38,542 bases of DNA from Desulfobulbus alkaliphilus (GTDB taxonomy: Bacteria; Desulfobacterota; Desulfobulbia; Desulfobulbales; Desulfobulbaceae): assembly GCF_016918545.1 (NCBI RefSeq), contig NZ_JAFFQC010000032.1, positions 1 through 38,542 on the forward strand. The letters are read 5' to 3'. Positions 22,773 to 35,170 of this stretch are shown here, one piece after another. The notes under the pieces were generated by a model, which worked only from the letters and a program-made list of their open reading frames with translations, made no database searches and was not told where the DNA came from. The translations under genes were made by a program, and so were the position numbers. The first letter of the stretch is position 1, and every line of letters begins with the position of its first letter.

Positions 22773-24476
22773 ATGTTGGAACATTTCTTCGCGATGATTC
22801 ATGCCGATCCATTTTATGAGCTGGCTGCCCTGGTGGTGCTGGCCTCGGTGCTGGGATTCATCGGGCTGCTCCTCCGTCAGCCCATGGTGGTCAGTTTCAT
22901 TGCCGTGGGTGTCCTGGCTGGACCATCGGCCCTTGATATCGTCCAGTCGCATCAGAATGTCGAACTGCTGGCGGAGTTGGGCGTGGCGGTGCTTTTGTTT
23001 CTGGTCGGGCTGAAACTGGATCTGAAACTGGTTCGCTCCCTGGGGCCGGTTTCCCTGGCCACCGGTCTTGGCCAGGTATTGTTCACCTCCGGAGTTGGTT
23101 TTGTCATCGGGATTGCCCTGGGGATGGACACGGTCACCTCGCTTTATGTGGCAGTAGCACTCACTTTTTCCAGCACTATTATCATTGTCAAGCTTTTGAC
23201 CGATAAAAAGGAAGTGGATTCGCTCCATGGCCGGATTGCCATTGGATTTCTTATTGTTCAGGATCTGGTGGTGGTCCTGGCAATGATGGTGCTGTCGGCC
23301 TTTGGTATCGGGGCGCAGGAAGGTGGTGACAACTCTTTTCTCCTCCATCTGGTCAGTGTGCTGGCCTATGGAGTCGCCATGCTGGCACTGGTGGGCCTCT
23401 TTATCCGTTTTCTGGCCACCCCCCTGGTCAGTCGCGTTGCTCATTCTCCGGAACTGCTCATCACCTTTGCCATCGGCTGGTCGGCCCTGCTGGCCACCCT
23501 GGGCAGTTATTTTGGTTTCAGCAAGGAACTGGGCGGGTTGCTGGCGGGGGTATCGCTGGCTTCAACCCCGTTCCGAGAGGCCATCATTGCCCGTCTGGCC
23601 TCCCTGCGGGATTTTCTGTTACTGTTTTTCTTTATTGCCCTGGGCATGCACCTTGACCTCGGCCTGCTTGGGGCACAACTGGTTCCGGCCATCATCTTTT
23701 CCCTTTTTGTGCTGATCGGGAACCCGCTTATCGTCATGGTTATTATGGGGGGCATGGGGTATCGCAAACGCACGGGTTTTCTCGCCGGTCTCACCGTGGC
23801 CCAGATCAGTGAATTCTCACTGATCTTCATGTCCATGGGACTCATGCTGGGACATCTCGATTCGGAAGCCCTGGCCCTGGTAACTCTGGTGGGTCTCTTG
23901 ACCATCGCTTTGTCCGTATATATGATAACTTATTCACATGGTTTGTATAACCGACTCGAGCCCATGTTGGGAGTGTTCGAACGGCGTCTTCCCCGACAAG
24001 AGAATACTCAGGATCAGCATTTTATCGGTAAGAAACAGTATGATGTTATTCTCTTCGGGCTGGGGCGATATGGAACAGCCCTGGCGGAACGCTTGATCAG
24101 AGATGGTTTCTTGATTCTGGCCGTGGATTTCAACCCCGATGAAGTGCGTCGCTGGCGGGAGCAGGGCCATGATGTGATCTATGGTGATGCCAGTGATCAG
24201 GAGTTCGTCAGCCATCTGCCCCTGCGCGGGGTGCGTTGCGTCATTTCCACCATGGCACAGCATGAACTCGGTCTGACCCACGAGGACCCCCGCCTGGTTT
24301 TGATCGATGAACTGAAACGACAGAATTTTTTCGGTATCATAGCCGTTTCCATGCAGCAGACCGCAAATCGTCGCGAAATTGAAGAACTGAGGACCATGGG
24401 TGCGGATTTTGTCTTCCTGCCGTATTATGACGCTGCTGATCAGGCTGCAAAACGTCTCAAAGAAGCCCTGGCCTGA
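22773..24476 (+). CDS. KefB/KefC-like cation:proton antiporter with TrkA-N domain
   Basis: The 567-residue protein has a CPA2-type membrane domain of about 12 helices (residues 15-390), with VGVLAGPSALDIV, LFLVGLKLDLK and LTFSSTIIIVKLL, the latter in the ion-binding unwound helix. A cytosolic RCK/TrkA-N domain (about 420-540) then has the nucleotide-binding GLGRYGTALAERL and a D residue at the end of strand 2 (VDFNPDE). Such proteins exchange K+ or Na+ for H+ under control of a bound nucleotide. The ribosome binding site is GAGAGGA. The Usp gene downstream may be cotranscribed and could report the same stress; that is inference. Confidence 0.9.
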   Translation: MLEHFFAMIHADPFYELAALVVLASVLGFIGLLLRQPMVVSFIAVGVLAGPSALDIVQSHQNVELLAELGVAVLLFLVGLKLDLKLVRSLGPVSLATGLGQVLFTSGVGFVIGIALGMDTVTSLYVAVALTFSSTIIIVKLLTDKKEVDSLHGRIAIGFLIVQDLVVVLAMMVLSAFGIGAQEGGDNSFLLHLVSVLAYGVAMLALVGLFIRFLATPLVSRVAHSPELLITFAIGWSALLATLGSYFGFSKELGGLLAGVSLASTPFREAIIARLASLRDFLLLFFFIALGMHLDLGLLGAQLVPAIIFSLFVLIGNPLIVMVIMGGMGYRKRTGFLAGLTVAQISEFSLIFMSMGLMLGHLDSEALALVTLVGLLTIALSVYMITYSHGLYNRLEPMLGVFERRLPRQENTQDQHFIGKKQYDVILFGLGRYGTALAERLIRDGFLILAVDFNPDEVRRWREQGHDVIYGDASDQEFVSHLPLRGVRCVISTMAQHELGLTHEDPRLVLIDELKRQNFFGIIAVSMQQTANRREIEELRTMGADFVFLPYYDAADQAAKRLKEALA

Positions 24477-24504
24477 TGTTGTATCGTTAATTGGAGCGGA
24501 AATT

Positions 24505-24536
24505 AAAAACAAGAGTCCAGCCGTCACTGATTCAGG
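24505..24536 (-). mobile_element. MITE copy 8 (terminal relic, about 32 bp, inverted)
   Basis: Read on the minus strand it is CCTGAATCAGTGACGGCTGG followed by ACTCTTG, the left end of the family with one change in the terminal repeat. Nothing of the rest remains. It ends 1 bp before the GGAGG ribosome binding site of the Usp gene. Confidence 0.75.
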
Positions 24537-24547
24537 TGGAGGACATG

Positions 24548-25492
24548 ATGCGCAATTTTCACAATATTCTCTATGCCAGCACCGGTCTCGGCGATGACAG
24601 CGAAGGGCTCAAACAGGCCCTCAGTCTGGCCAGGAACAATAAAGCCGCGTTGAAGTTTCTTGTTGTCTGTCCTCCCTTGCCGGCGGACCAGGAGGAGTAT
24701 CAGGGCAAATACCGGACCTTCATGGCTGAACAGGTGGCACTCGCTTTGCAAAAAGCGCGTCTTTCCCTGGAAATGGACGAAGCGCTTGTCCCTGTCGAGG
24801 TGGAGGTGGAAAGCAGCAATGCCACCCCGGCGGCGATCAGTGTTATCCGTCATGTGCTCCGTCATGGCCACGATCTTGTCATCAAGGAGGCGGAGCCCAG
24901 GGAGGGTGGCAAGGGATTCATGGCCATGGACATGAGCCTGTTGAGGAAATGTCCCAGCCCGGTATGGCTGGCTCGACCAATCTCCCGGTCGCGGCAGGCA
25001 ATCCGGGTGGCAGTAGCGGTGAATCCTGACAGCCGCAGCGAGGCCGAGCATGACCTTTCCCTGCGCCTTCTGGAACTGGGTCGTTCCCTGGCCGATTCCT
25101 GCAGCGGGGATCTGGATATTGTCTCCTGTTGGGACTTTGCCTTTGAACGGTACCTGCGGGAAAATACCCGGGTCTATATTCCCGAGGAAACGATGCGCGA
25201 CGCAGCCCAGAAGGCTCAATCCAGTCACCACAGCGGCCTCAGCGATCTGCTGCAGCAGTCGGGTATCGGCGGTGACTTTCAGGTTCATCGTTTGAAAGGA
25301 CGGGCTGATGACCTCATTCCGATCTTTGTCCATGACAAGGCCGTGGACATTCTGGTGATGGGCACAGTAGCCAGGACCGGAATTATCGGTTTTATCATGG
25401 GCAATACCGCGGAAAACATCATGCGGCAGATCAGCTGTGCCCTGGTGGCGTTGAAGCCAAGCGGCTTTGTTTCGCCGGTCAAGGCGTATTGA
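24548..25492 (+). CDS. Tandem universal stress protein (UspE-like)
   Basis: The 314-residue protein has two UspA-fold halves. The first starts HNILYASTGLGDDSEGL. The second ends with the nucleotide-binding signature MGTVARTGIIGFIMGNTAENIM, split here as GTVARTG and GNTAENI (G-2X-G-9X-G-S/T type). UspE-type proteins bind ATP or lipid ligands and respond to growth arrest and envelope stress. ATG 24548 is chosen over the adjacent ATG 24545 because GGAGG at 24538-24542 then has 5-nt rather than 2-nt spacing. MITE copy 8 abuts this ribosome binding site. Copy 9 follows 17 bp after the stop. Confidence 0.87.
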   Translation: MRNFHNILYASTGLGDDSEGLKQALSLARNNKAALKFLVVCPPLPADQEEYQGKYRTFMAEQVALALQKARLSLEMDEALVPVEVEVESSNATPAAISVIRHVLRHGHDLVIKEAEPREGGKGFMAMDMSLLRKCPSPVWLARPISRSRQAIRVAVAVNPDSRSEAEHDLSLRLLELGRSLADSCSGDLDIVSCWDFAFERYLRENTRVYIPEETMRDAAQKAQSSHHSGLSDLLQQSGIGGDFQVHRLKGRADDLIPIFVHDKAVDILVMGTVARTGIIGFIMGNTAENIMRQISCALVALKPSGFVSPVKAY

Positions 25493-25904
25493 TCTACGTG
25501 CAGCGAGGACCTGAATCCGTGACGGCTGGACTCTTGTTGCGGATATATCTTGTTGTACTCATCTTATAATTGCAGCTGAACCTTTGACAATACCTTTCAC
25601 CAGCCGCCCTTCGGGGCATCCGGACGAACGCTCACGGATCCAGGCTTTTGTCAGTGCTTGATTGGAAAGGCGTCAGCTGATCGCGGCTCATCACGGGGGG
25701 ACCTGTCGAGTTTACATCCTCCACTATTGTCAGCGCGTACAGGCGCCCCGGGTGCTTGCTTCACAGCAGGCCACCACCTGCCGTGTACGGTTCCTGCCGC
25801 CGAGAGAGGCAGATGTTGACCGGCGCCGGGTGGCCGGTTGCACGTTGTTGCCGATGCTATTACCTGTTGCTGAATGTCATTCTGCGTCAAGGAGAAGAAA
25901 CCCT
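25493..25904. other. Intergenic region with MITE copy 9
   Basis: MITE copy 9 fills 25510-25644. The following 260 bp to the flavoprotein start are GC-rich. An open frame from 25662 runs through in the flavoprotein frame, but its translation resembles no family. I see no promoter that stands out. Confidence 0.55.
25510..25644 (+). mobile_element. MITE copy 9 (short form, 135 bp)
   Basis: It runs from CCTGAATCCGTGACGGCTGG to CTCACGGATCCAGG with all core parts. It lacks the inner palindrome: the place where long copies carry it reads GCATCCGGACGAACG here, an almost seamless join. Flanks GAGGA and CTTTT do not match. Confidence 0.88.
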
Positions 25905-27320
25905 ATGAATACCAAACTGGATGTGCTCATCATCGGTGCCGGTTCAGCCGGCCTGGCGGCCCTTCGTGAAGTCCGCAAGCATACTGATCGGTTTGCCATC
26001 ATCAACCATGGTCCGTATGGCACCACCTGTGCCCGGGTGGGCTGTATGCCTTCAAAATCTCTTATCGAAGCGGCCAACGCCTATCATCGCCGTCATAGCT
26101 TTACCGAGTTCGGCATCAACGGCGGAGCATCTTTGTCAGTGGATATTCCAAGGGTGTTACGCGGCGTGCGTGCTCTGCGGGATCGTTTCATCGCCGGCCC
26201 GGTTAAGTTCACTGAAGATCTGGGACCGCGCAGCATCACCGGCAAGGCTCGCCTGCTTGGCCCTGACCGGGTCCTGGTCAACGGGCAGGAATTGACCGCG
26301 GACAGGATCATTCTGGCCACCGGTTCCCGCCCCATTGTTCCAAAGGCCTGGAGTGGTTTTGGTGATCGTCTTATAACCACCGACACTTTGTTTGAGCAGG
26401 AACGGTTGCGTCGGCGGATCGCTGTGATCGGTCTGGGTGCCATCGGTGTTGAGATCTCCCAGGCCCTGGCGAGGTTGGGTCTTGAGGTCGTCGGATATGA
26501 TCAAAATACTCTTCTGGCAGGGTTGACGGATGAAACGGTCAACCGCACCTTTGATGAGCTTCTTCAGAGAGAGTTCCCTGTCCATGCCGGTGCTCCGGCG
26601 GAATTGCGGCAGACGACCGATGGCATCGAGGTCACCAACGGCACCGACACCGTTATAGTTGAACAGGTCATTGCCGCTCTGGGGCGCCGGCCCAATATTG
26701 ATGATCTGGGGCTGGAAACCCTGGGCATCGAACTCGATAGTCAGGGACAGCCCGAGGTCAATCCGCAGACCATGCAGATCGATAACCTCCCTGTGTACCT
26801 GGCCGGGGATGCCAATGGCCGGTTGGCGCTGCTGCACGAGGCCGCTGATGAAGGCCACATTGCCGGGTTGAACGCTGCCAGCGGCAGGACAACCTGCTTC
26901 AAGAGGCGCACCCCCCTGGTCATTGTTTTTTCCGACCCCAATATTGCCGTGGTCGGCAGGAGCCTGCGTGAACTGACCCCTGGCTCCTTTGTCACCGGTG
27001 CCTTTAATTTCCGTCGTCAGGGGCGGGCCCGGGCTGCCCTGCGCAATAAGGGGCTGGTTCACGTGTACGCCGACAAACAGAGCGGGCTCCTGCTGGGCGC
27101 GGAAATGTGTGCGCCCGCCGGTGAACATCTGGCCCACCTGCTTGCCCTCGCCATTGATCGATCGCTCACGGTCTTTGACCTGCTCCGCATGCCCTTTTAT
27201 CATCCGGTGGTGGAGGAGGGGTTGAGAAGTGCCTTACGCCATTTGACCACGCAACTCCCTGAAAAAAGCGCTTCAGATCTCTCTTCCTGCGCCGCGTTTC
27301 AGGCGGAAGCCCTGGATTGA
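25905..27320 (+). CDS. Dihydrolipoamide-dehydrogenase-like FAD/NAD(P) disulfide oxidoreductase
   Basis: The 471-residue class I pyridine nucleotide-disulfide oxidoreductase starts LDVLIIGAGSAGLAA (FAD Rossmann GxGxxG). It has the redox pair in TTCARVGCMPSKSLI (CX4C), a second Rossmann motif VIGLGAIGVEI for NAD(P)H, the FAD-binding YLAGDANG, and the C-terminal PFYHPVVEEGL with the His-Glu pair that acts on the partner subunit. ATG 25905 has AAGGAG upstream. No 2-oxoacid dehydrogenase or glycine cleavage genes are adjacent, so its disulfide partner is unknown; it may be a stand-alone lipoamide or other disulfide reductase. MITE copy 10 follows 47 bp after the stop. Confidence 0.85.
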   Translation: MNTKLDVLIIGAGSAGLAALREVRKHTDRFAIINHGPYGTTCARVGCMPSKSLIEAANAYHRRHSFTEFGINGGASLSVDIPRVLRGVRALRDRFIAGPVKFTEDLGPRSITGKARLLGPDRVLVNGQELTADRIILATGSRPIVPKAWSGFGDRLITTDTLFEQERLRRRIAVIGLGAIGVEISQALARLGLEVVGYDQNTLLAGLTDETVNRTFDELLQREFPVHAGAPAELRQTTDGIEVTNGTDTVIVEQVIAALGRRPNIDDLGLETLGIELDSQGQPEVNPQTMQIDNLPVYLAGDANGRLALLHEAADEGHIAGLNAASGRTTCFKRRTPLVIVFSDPNIAVVGRSLRELTPGSFVTGAFNFRRQGRARAALRNKGLVHVYADKQSGLLLGAEMCAPAGEHLAHLLALAIDRSLTVFDLLRMPFYHPVVEEGLRSALRHLTTQLPEKSASDLSSCAAFQAEALD

Positions 27321-27367
27321 TTCTGGCACCTGCTCGAGAGGAACCAATGACACCGGGTATACATTCC

Positions 27368-27585
27368 CCTGAACCCGTGAGCGTACGTCCGTGCGTCAGC
27401 TTCGTTGTTCGTGGCTGTTTGATGAATGGTGACTTTATCGGACGGGTACGGGCAATGAAGATGGCGTGCGGGCGGATGCCCCGAAGGGGCGGCTGATGAA
27501 AGGTATTGTCAAGGGTTCGGTTGCAATTACAACATGGTTACAGTAGGTTATATTCAAAGCAAAAGTCCGGCCGTCACGGATTAGG
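27368..27585 (-). mobile_element. MITE copy 10 (long form, 218 bp, inverted)
   Basis: On the plus strand it starts CCTGAACCCGTGAGCG and ends GTCACGGATTAGG, with one base lost in the terminal repeat. The inner palindrome is at about 27387-27477. Flanks ATTCC (27363-27367) and ATTTC (27586-27590) match at 4 of 5 bases. It fills most of the gap between the flavoprotein gene and the convergent PAS kinase gene. Confidence 0.85.
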
Positions 27586-27591
27586 ATTTCT

Positions 27592-29337
27592 TCAATTGCC
27601 GGTGGCTCTATCGTGCACCGGAATATACACCCGGACGGTGGTACCCTGGTCGGGTTGGCTGGTGACGGTGATGCACCCGTCATGGGCCCGCAGGATACCG
27701 AGTACCAGGGCAAGCCCCATGCCGCGACCCATGAATTTTCCACTGAAAAAAGGGTCAAAGATCTTGTCGATCTCATGTTCGCTGATGCCGCAGCCCTGGT
27801 CCCGGACCTCGAGCATGCCATAGGTTTGCGTCTTTGGTTGCCAGGAGAGTGGAAAACGCAGGACCGGCTCGATATCCGCAGCGGCAACTGTCTGGACCGC
27901 GAGATGAATGACGTCGTTCTTTGCGCCCAGGGCCTCCCAGCTGTTCTCGGTCAGATTGATGACAATTTCCTGCAGTTGTTCCGGATTGCCCAGAACCGCC
28001 GGGCCAGGGGCGGTGAAGTCGGTCTCAATGCGGACAGGCTCGGGTTTGCGCGCCAGGAGGAGAGGAAGGGTCTGTCGGCAGACAACACTGAGGTCGAAAG
28101 ATTTTTTTCTCTTGGTGTTCATGCCCAGATAGGTCAGCATTTTGCCACTTATTTCAGCGGCCCGGTTGGTGCCGTTGAGGGCCGAGGACAGGGTCTGGTG
28201 CAAAGTACTGTTGGGAGGGGCATCATCCAGGGCCAGTTCGAGGTTGCCCATGATCACGGAGAGAATATTATTGTAATGATGGGCAATGGCGCCGGCCATG
28301 CGACCAAGGCTTTCTTCCTTTTCCCGTTGATTGATCTGGTGCTGCAGCAGCAGGTTTTCGTTTTCCAGTTGTTTGCGATGGGTGATGTTTTCATGGGCAA
28401 CTACGACGCGATTGGCGCCTTTATAGGGAAACCGGGTAACCCGACCGATGAACCATCTGTTTTCTTCGGGTGAATGGCAGGCATATTCCTGATAGTAGTT
28501 TTCCCGGTCTCCGCGGAGGACCGCGATGATACCGTTGGCGAAATTTTCGGCCTCCGTGGCCTCATGGCCCCGGACCGAGTGGCACGGGGTAAGATAGTTG
28601 ACCCCTTCGCTGACTTTTTCCGGGTCGGAATGGTTGTCCCGGGCAAAGTTGCGCCAGGCCTGATTGACCGCGACAATGCGGCCGTCGCTGCCCAGGATGG
28701 CAATGTTGGCATCCAGGGCATTGACGGTTGAACGGGCAAACTGTTCCGAGTCCCGCAGGGCCTGTTCAGCCTGTTTGCGATCATTGATATCGGTGACGGT
28801 GAGCAGCACCTCCTGATGGTGCTGGAGTCTTTGCTCCTGGTGGTGGTAGTGGGGCGTTGCCTTGAGGCTCACGTAACGGGCTGTCGGGGCGGTGGCGCCA
28901 ATCCGGAATTCCAGAATTTTGCCCTCCGGATGCTTGAAAAAGGCCTTGGCGCGGGCAAGAAAGACGGCCTGGTCGGGAAGAAAGAGAAAATCGGCAAAGG
29001 GTCTGCCAAGGAGGCGGCCGCGATCGCGGTCGACCATATCGGCAAAGGTGGCGTTGGCCTCGGTGATGATACCGGCCCTGTTGAGGACCACATAACCAAC
29101 CGGCGCGTTATGATAGAGCTGCATGTACCGGGTGCGGCTCTCTTCCAGGGCGCGCTGGGTATTGCGCAGTTCCTCGTTCTGCAGTTCGAGTTCGATCTGA
29201 TGAATCTGCAGTTCCTGGATGATTTGGCGGTATGCCTCCGGCGTTGGCGCAGCGGCGTTGTCCGGAGTGGACCGGGCAAGCGCTTCCGCGCGTTTGCGCA
29301 GGTCTTCGAAATCAGGATCGGGCTTGTCTTTACTCAT
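27592..29337 (-). CDS. PAS-domain sensor histidine kinase
   Basis: The 581-residue protein has a helical start (IQELQIHQIELELQNEELR), two PAS domains (about 70-190 and 200-320) and a kinase core. The H-box reads GAIAHHYNNIL, with histidine where D or E usually follows the phosphorylated residue. The ATPase domain shows LTENSWEAL (N box), VRDQGCGIS (G1), IFDPFF (F) and GMGLALV (G2). There is no transmembrane segment and no receiver domain, so it is a soluble sensor that must pass phosphate to another protein, perhaps a receiver in the neighbouring hybrid proteins. It is the last gene of the signalling block. The ribosome binding site is weak. Confidence 0.88.
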   Translation of the reverse strand: MSKDKPDPDFEDLRKRAEALARSTPDNAAAPTPEAYRQIIQELQIHQIELELQNEELRNTQRALEESRTRYMQLYHNAPVGYVVLNRAGIITEANATFADMVDRDRGRLLGRPFADFLFLPDQAVFLARAKAFFKHPEGKILEFRIGATAPTARYVSLKATPHYHHQEQRLQHHQEVLLTVTDINDRKQAEQALRDSEQFARSTVNALDANIAILGSDGRIVAVNQAWRNFARDNHSDPEKVSEGVNYLTPCHSVRGHEATEAENFANGIIAVLRGDRENYYQEYACHSPEENRWFIGRVTRFPYKGANRVVVAHENITHRKQLENENLLLQHQINQREKEESLGRMAGAIAHHYNNILSVIMGNLELALDDAPPNSTLHQTLSSALNGTNRAAEISGKMLTYLGMNTKRKKSFDLSVVCRQTLPLLLARKPEPVRIETDFTAPGPAVLGNPEQLQEIVINLTENSWEALGAKNDVIHLAVQTVAAADIEPVLRFPLSWQPKTQTYGMLEVRDQGCGISEHEIDKIFDPFFSGKFMGRGMGLALVLGILRAHDGCITVTSQPDQGTTVRVYIPVHDRATGN

Positions 29338-29449
29338 GGTTTTGTGTCGGTTTCTCGCGGTGGTTGCGGCTTATTCAGCGGCCCCGGCCTGGACCTGCCT
29401 GACAGGATACGCCGGAGGGTGGATCGTCGCGGTCACTTGGCCGGCTCCT

Positions 29450-32797
<3,348 letters not shown>

Positions 32798-32842
32798 AAC
32801 GTCCTTAGAGGTTCACTGAGGGAAGAGGAGGGGGCGGCGGGA

Positions 32843-35170
32843 TCAAGGCGTGTCGAGCACCTGTCTGATCAGCCGGGCCAGGTCTTTTCTGCCCAGCGGC
32901 TTGAAGAGAAAAGCGCGGATTCCCAGGGCCTTGGCTTTTTCCTCGCTGACCTGAGTACTGTACCCGGTGCAGAGAATGATGGGCAGGTTCGGGCGTATCC
33001 GCAGCATCCGTCGTGCCAGTTCCGTTCCGGTCATGCCCGGCATGGTTTGATCGGTGATCACCAGGTCGAATTGATCGGGCTGACTCTCGAAGGTGGTCAG
33101 GGCCGCCAGGCTGCTGGTTTGCACCGTCACCTGGTACCCCAGCCGCGCGAGCATTTCCGTGGTCATTTCCGCAAGTATTTCCTCGTCATCGATGAAAAGG
33201 ATCCGTTCCGTGCCTCCGGTTACGACCGCTGTCGATTCGTTGACGGTCTCGGGTTGCACCTCCACCAGGGGCAAGTGGACCTGAAAGGTCGTCCCCTGAC
33301 CCGGGGAACTGTCCAGAGTGATGAAACCGCCGCTGCCGGTGATGATGCCGTGGACAATGGCCAGGCCCATACCGGTGCCTTTGCTGGCCTCCTTGGTGGT
33401 AAAGAAGGGGTCGAAGATCCGGTCCCGGACCTCCGGGGGCATCCCGTTGCCTGTGTCCCTGACGGTCAGGCGTACATAGTCACCGGATTGGGCCGAAAGC
33501 GTATCCATCAGGGGGCCGTTGTCAATCCGTACGGTGGTCAGACTGAGGTCCAGGGTGCCGCCGTTTTCTTCCATGGCATGAAAGGCGTTGGTGCACAGGT
33601 TCATCACCACTTGATGGAACTGGGTCGGGTCGATGAGCACCGGACCGGCCTTGGCCTCGATATCTGTTGTGATGGCAATGGTTGCCGGCAGGGAGGGGCG
33701 GAGCAGTTTGACCGCCTCCCTGGCAATGAAGGCGGGGTAGAAGACGGACGGCTCGTTGTCGGCCTGGCGGCTGAAGGTCAGGATCTGTTTGACCAGGTCC
33801 TTGGCCCGGTGGCCGGCCTTGAGGATATGGTTCAGATCCCGGGCCATCGGAGTGTCGCTGATGACATTGTCCCTGGCCATGTCGGCATACCCGATCACCG
33901 CGGCGAGAATATTGTTGAAATCATGGGCAATACCTCCGGCAAGGGTGCCGATGGCCTCCAGTTTCTGCGCCTGGAGGAGTTGGGCCTGCAGGTGTTTATT
34001 TTCCGCCTCTGCCTGCTTGCGCTCGGTGATGTCGTTGCAGAAGCCGAGAAAGCGGTCGTCGCTGATTTTGACCGCGGTCAGATTGAACCAGCGGCGGGTG
34101 CCATCCTTGTGCCGGAAAGGCAGGTCTCCGGAGAAAGAGCCATGATGGTTGACTTGTCGCAGCTTTTTTCGAATGGTTGGCCAGTCATTTTCAAAATGGA
34201 GATCGGCAATGGTCATGGCCAGCAACTCGTACTCCGTATAACCGGTCAGGTGGCAGGCCGATGGATTGACCTGCAGGTAGTGACCGGCGGCGTCCACGGC
34301 AAAAACCCCATAGGGGGTGCTCAACAGATACTGGCGGTGGCGTTGCTCGCTTTCCTGGAGGGCCTGCTCGGCCAGTTTTCGCTCGGTGATATCCTGGGCA
34401 AAGCCGTCGATCACCTGTTCCACGCCATTTCCACGCGGGTCGTCGACAGCGGAGAGGCGGGCATTCATGGCGACCCAGATGGGTGCGCCGTTTTTCTGGC
34501 GCCATTGACAGGTAAACAGCCGGACTTCGCCATGGTGGCGTAACTGGTCGATGAACTCCTGGCGCTGGTTGGGATCGACATAGACCTGACGGGCCAGGTC
34601 GGTGCACTGCTCGATGGCCTCCCGCGGGGAGGCATACCCCAGCAAGGCCGCCATTTCCTGGTTGGCCAGCAGAATGGTGCCCTCGATGGTGGTCCGGAAA
34701 ATACCCAGGGGTGAATTTTCGAACAGCAGGCGATATCTGGATTCACTGATCGCCAGGGCTTTGCGGCTTTGTTTGAGTTCCCGGTCCAGGCGGTGCCGGT
34801 GCAGGGTCATGGTGATGGCCGCCGCCAATTCCCGTTCATTGACCGGTTTGACCAGGTACCCGTAGGGCGCCGCTGTCTTGGCTTGCTTCAGCAGGAGTTC
34901 GTGGGAAAAGCCGGTGACGAAGATGACCGGGATGTCCGTGAACCCGGCAATCATGGCCGCGGTTTCGATACCGTTGAGGGGACCGGCAAGCTCGATGTCC
35001 ATGAGCACCAGATCGGCCTGGTGGGTGTGCAGCAGGGCCATGGCTTCCTCGCCGGTAGCCGTTGGTCCGAGGACCTTGTAGCCCAGGTTGTGGACCGTGG
35101 CCTCGAGGTGGACGGCGAGAATAGCGTCGTCCTCGACGATCAGCAGGGTCGCGTCAGCCATGTCACTCAT
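32843..35170 (-). CDS. Hybrid histidine kinase: receiver-PAS-PAS-kinase-receiver
   Basis: The 775-residue protein starts with a receiver domain (LLIVEDDAIL, acceptor aspartate in VLMDIEL, lysine in YLVKPVN). Two PAS domains follow (about 140-390), then the H-box GGIAHDFNNIL, an ATPase domain with MNLCTNAFHAM, VRDTGNGMP, IFDPFFTTK and GTGMGLAIV, and a C-terminal receiver (LFIDDEEIL, VITDQTMPGM, FLFKPLG). All phosphorelay residues are present. ATG 35170 is within the end of the upstream kinase gene (ATGAGTGA overlap) and has AAGGAG about 10 nt before it, so the two are translationally coupled. The frame is open to 35197 but that start is less likely. Confidence 0.92.
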   Translation of the reverse strand: MSDMADATLLIVEDDAILAVHLEATVHNLGYKVLGPTATGEEAMALLHTHQADLVLMDIELAGPLNGIETAAMIAGFTDIPVIFVTGFSHELLLKQAKTAAPYGYLVKPVNERELAAAITMTLHRHRLDRELKQSRKALAISESRYRLLFENSPLGIFRTTIEGTILLANQEMAALLGYASPREAIEQCTDLARQVYVDPNQRQEFIDQLRHHGEVRLFTCQWRQKNGAPIWVAMNARLSAVDDPRGNGVEQVIDGFAQDITERKLAEQALQESEQRHRQYLLSTPYGVFAVDAAGHYLQVNPSACHLTGYTEYELLAMTIADLHFENDWPTIRKKLRQVNHHGSFSGDLPFRHKDGTRRWFNLTAVKISDDRFLGFCNDITERKQAEAENKHLQAQLLQAQKLEAIGTLAGGIAHDFNNILAAVIGYADMARDNVISDTPMARDLNHILKAGHRAKDLVKQILTFSRQADNEPSVFYPAFIAREAVKLLRPSLPATIAITTDIEAKAGPVLIDPTQFHQVVMNLCTNAFHAMEENGGTLDLSLTTVRIDNGPLMDTLSAQSGDYVRLTVRDTGNGMPPEVRDRIFDPFFTTKEASKGTGMGLAIVHGIITGSGGFITLDSSPGQGTTFQVHLPLVEVQPETVNESTAVVTGGTERILFIDDEEILAEMTTEMLARLGYQVTVQTSSLAALTTFESQPDQFDLVITDQTMPGMTGTELARRMLRIRPNLPIILCTGYSTQVSEEKAKALGIRAFLFKPLGRKDLARLIRQVLDTP

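Noticed and set aside
25662-25904. 81-residue N-terminal extension of the flavoprotein
   Set aside because: The FAD-binding motif begins right after ATG 25905, which has AAGGAG upstream; the extension resembles nothing.
782-27585. CRISPR array or tRNA-like genes as an explanation of the repeats
   Set aside because: The copies are kilobases apart, differ in length and orientation, and carry terminal inverted repeats with target duplications.
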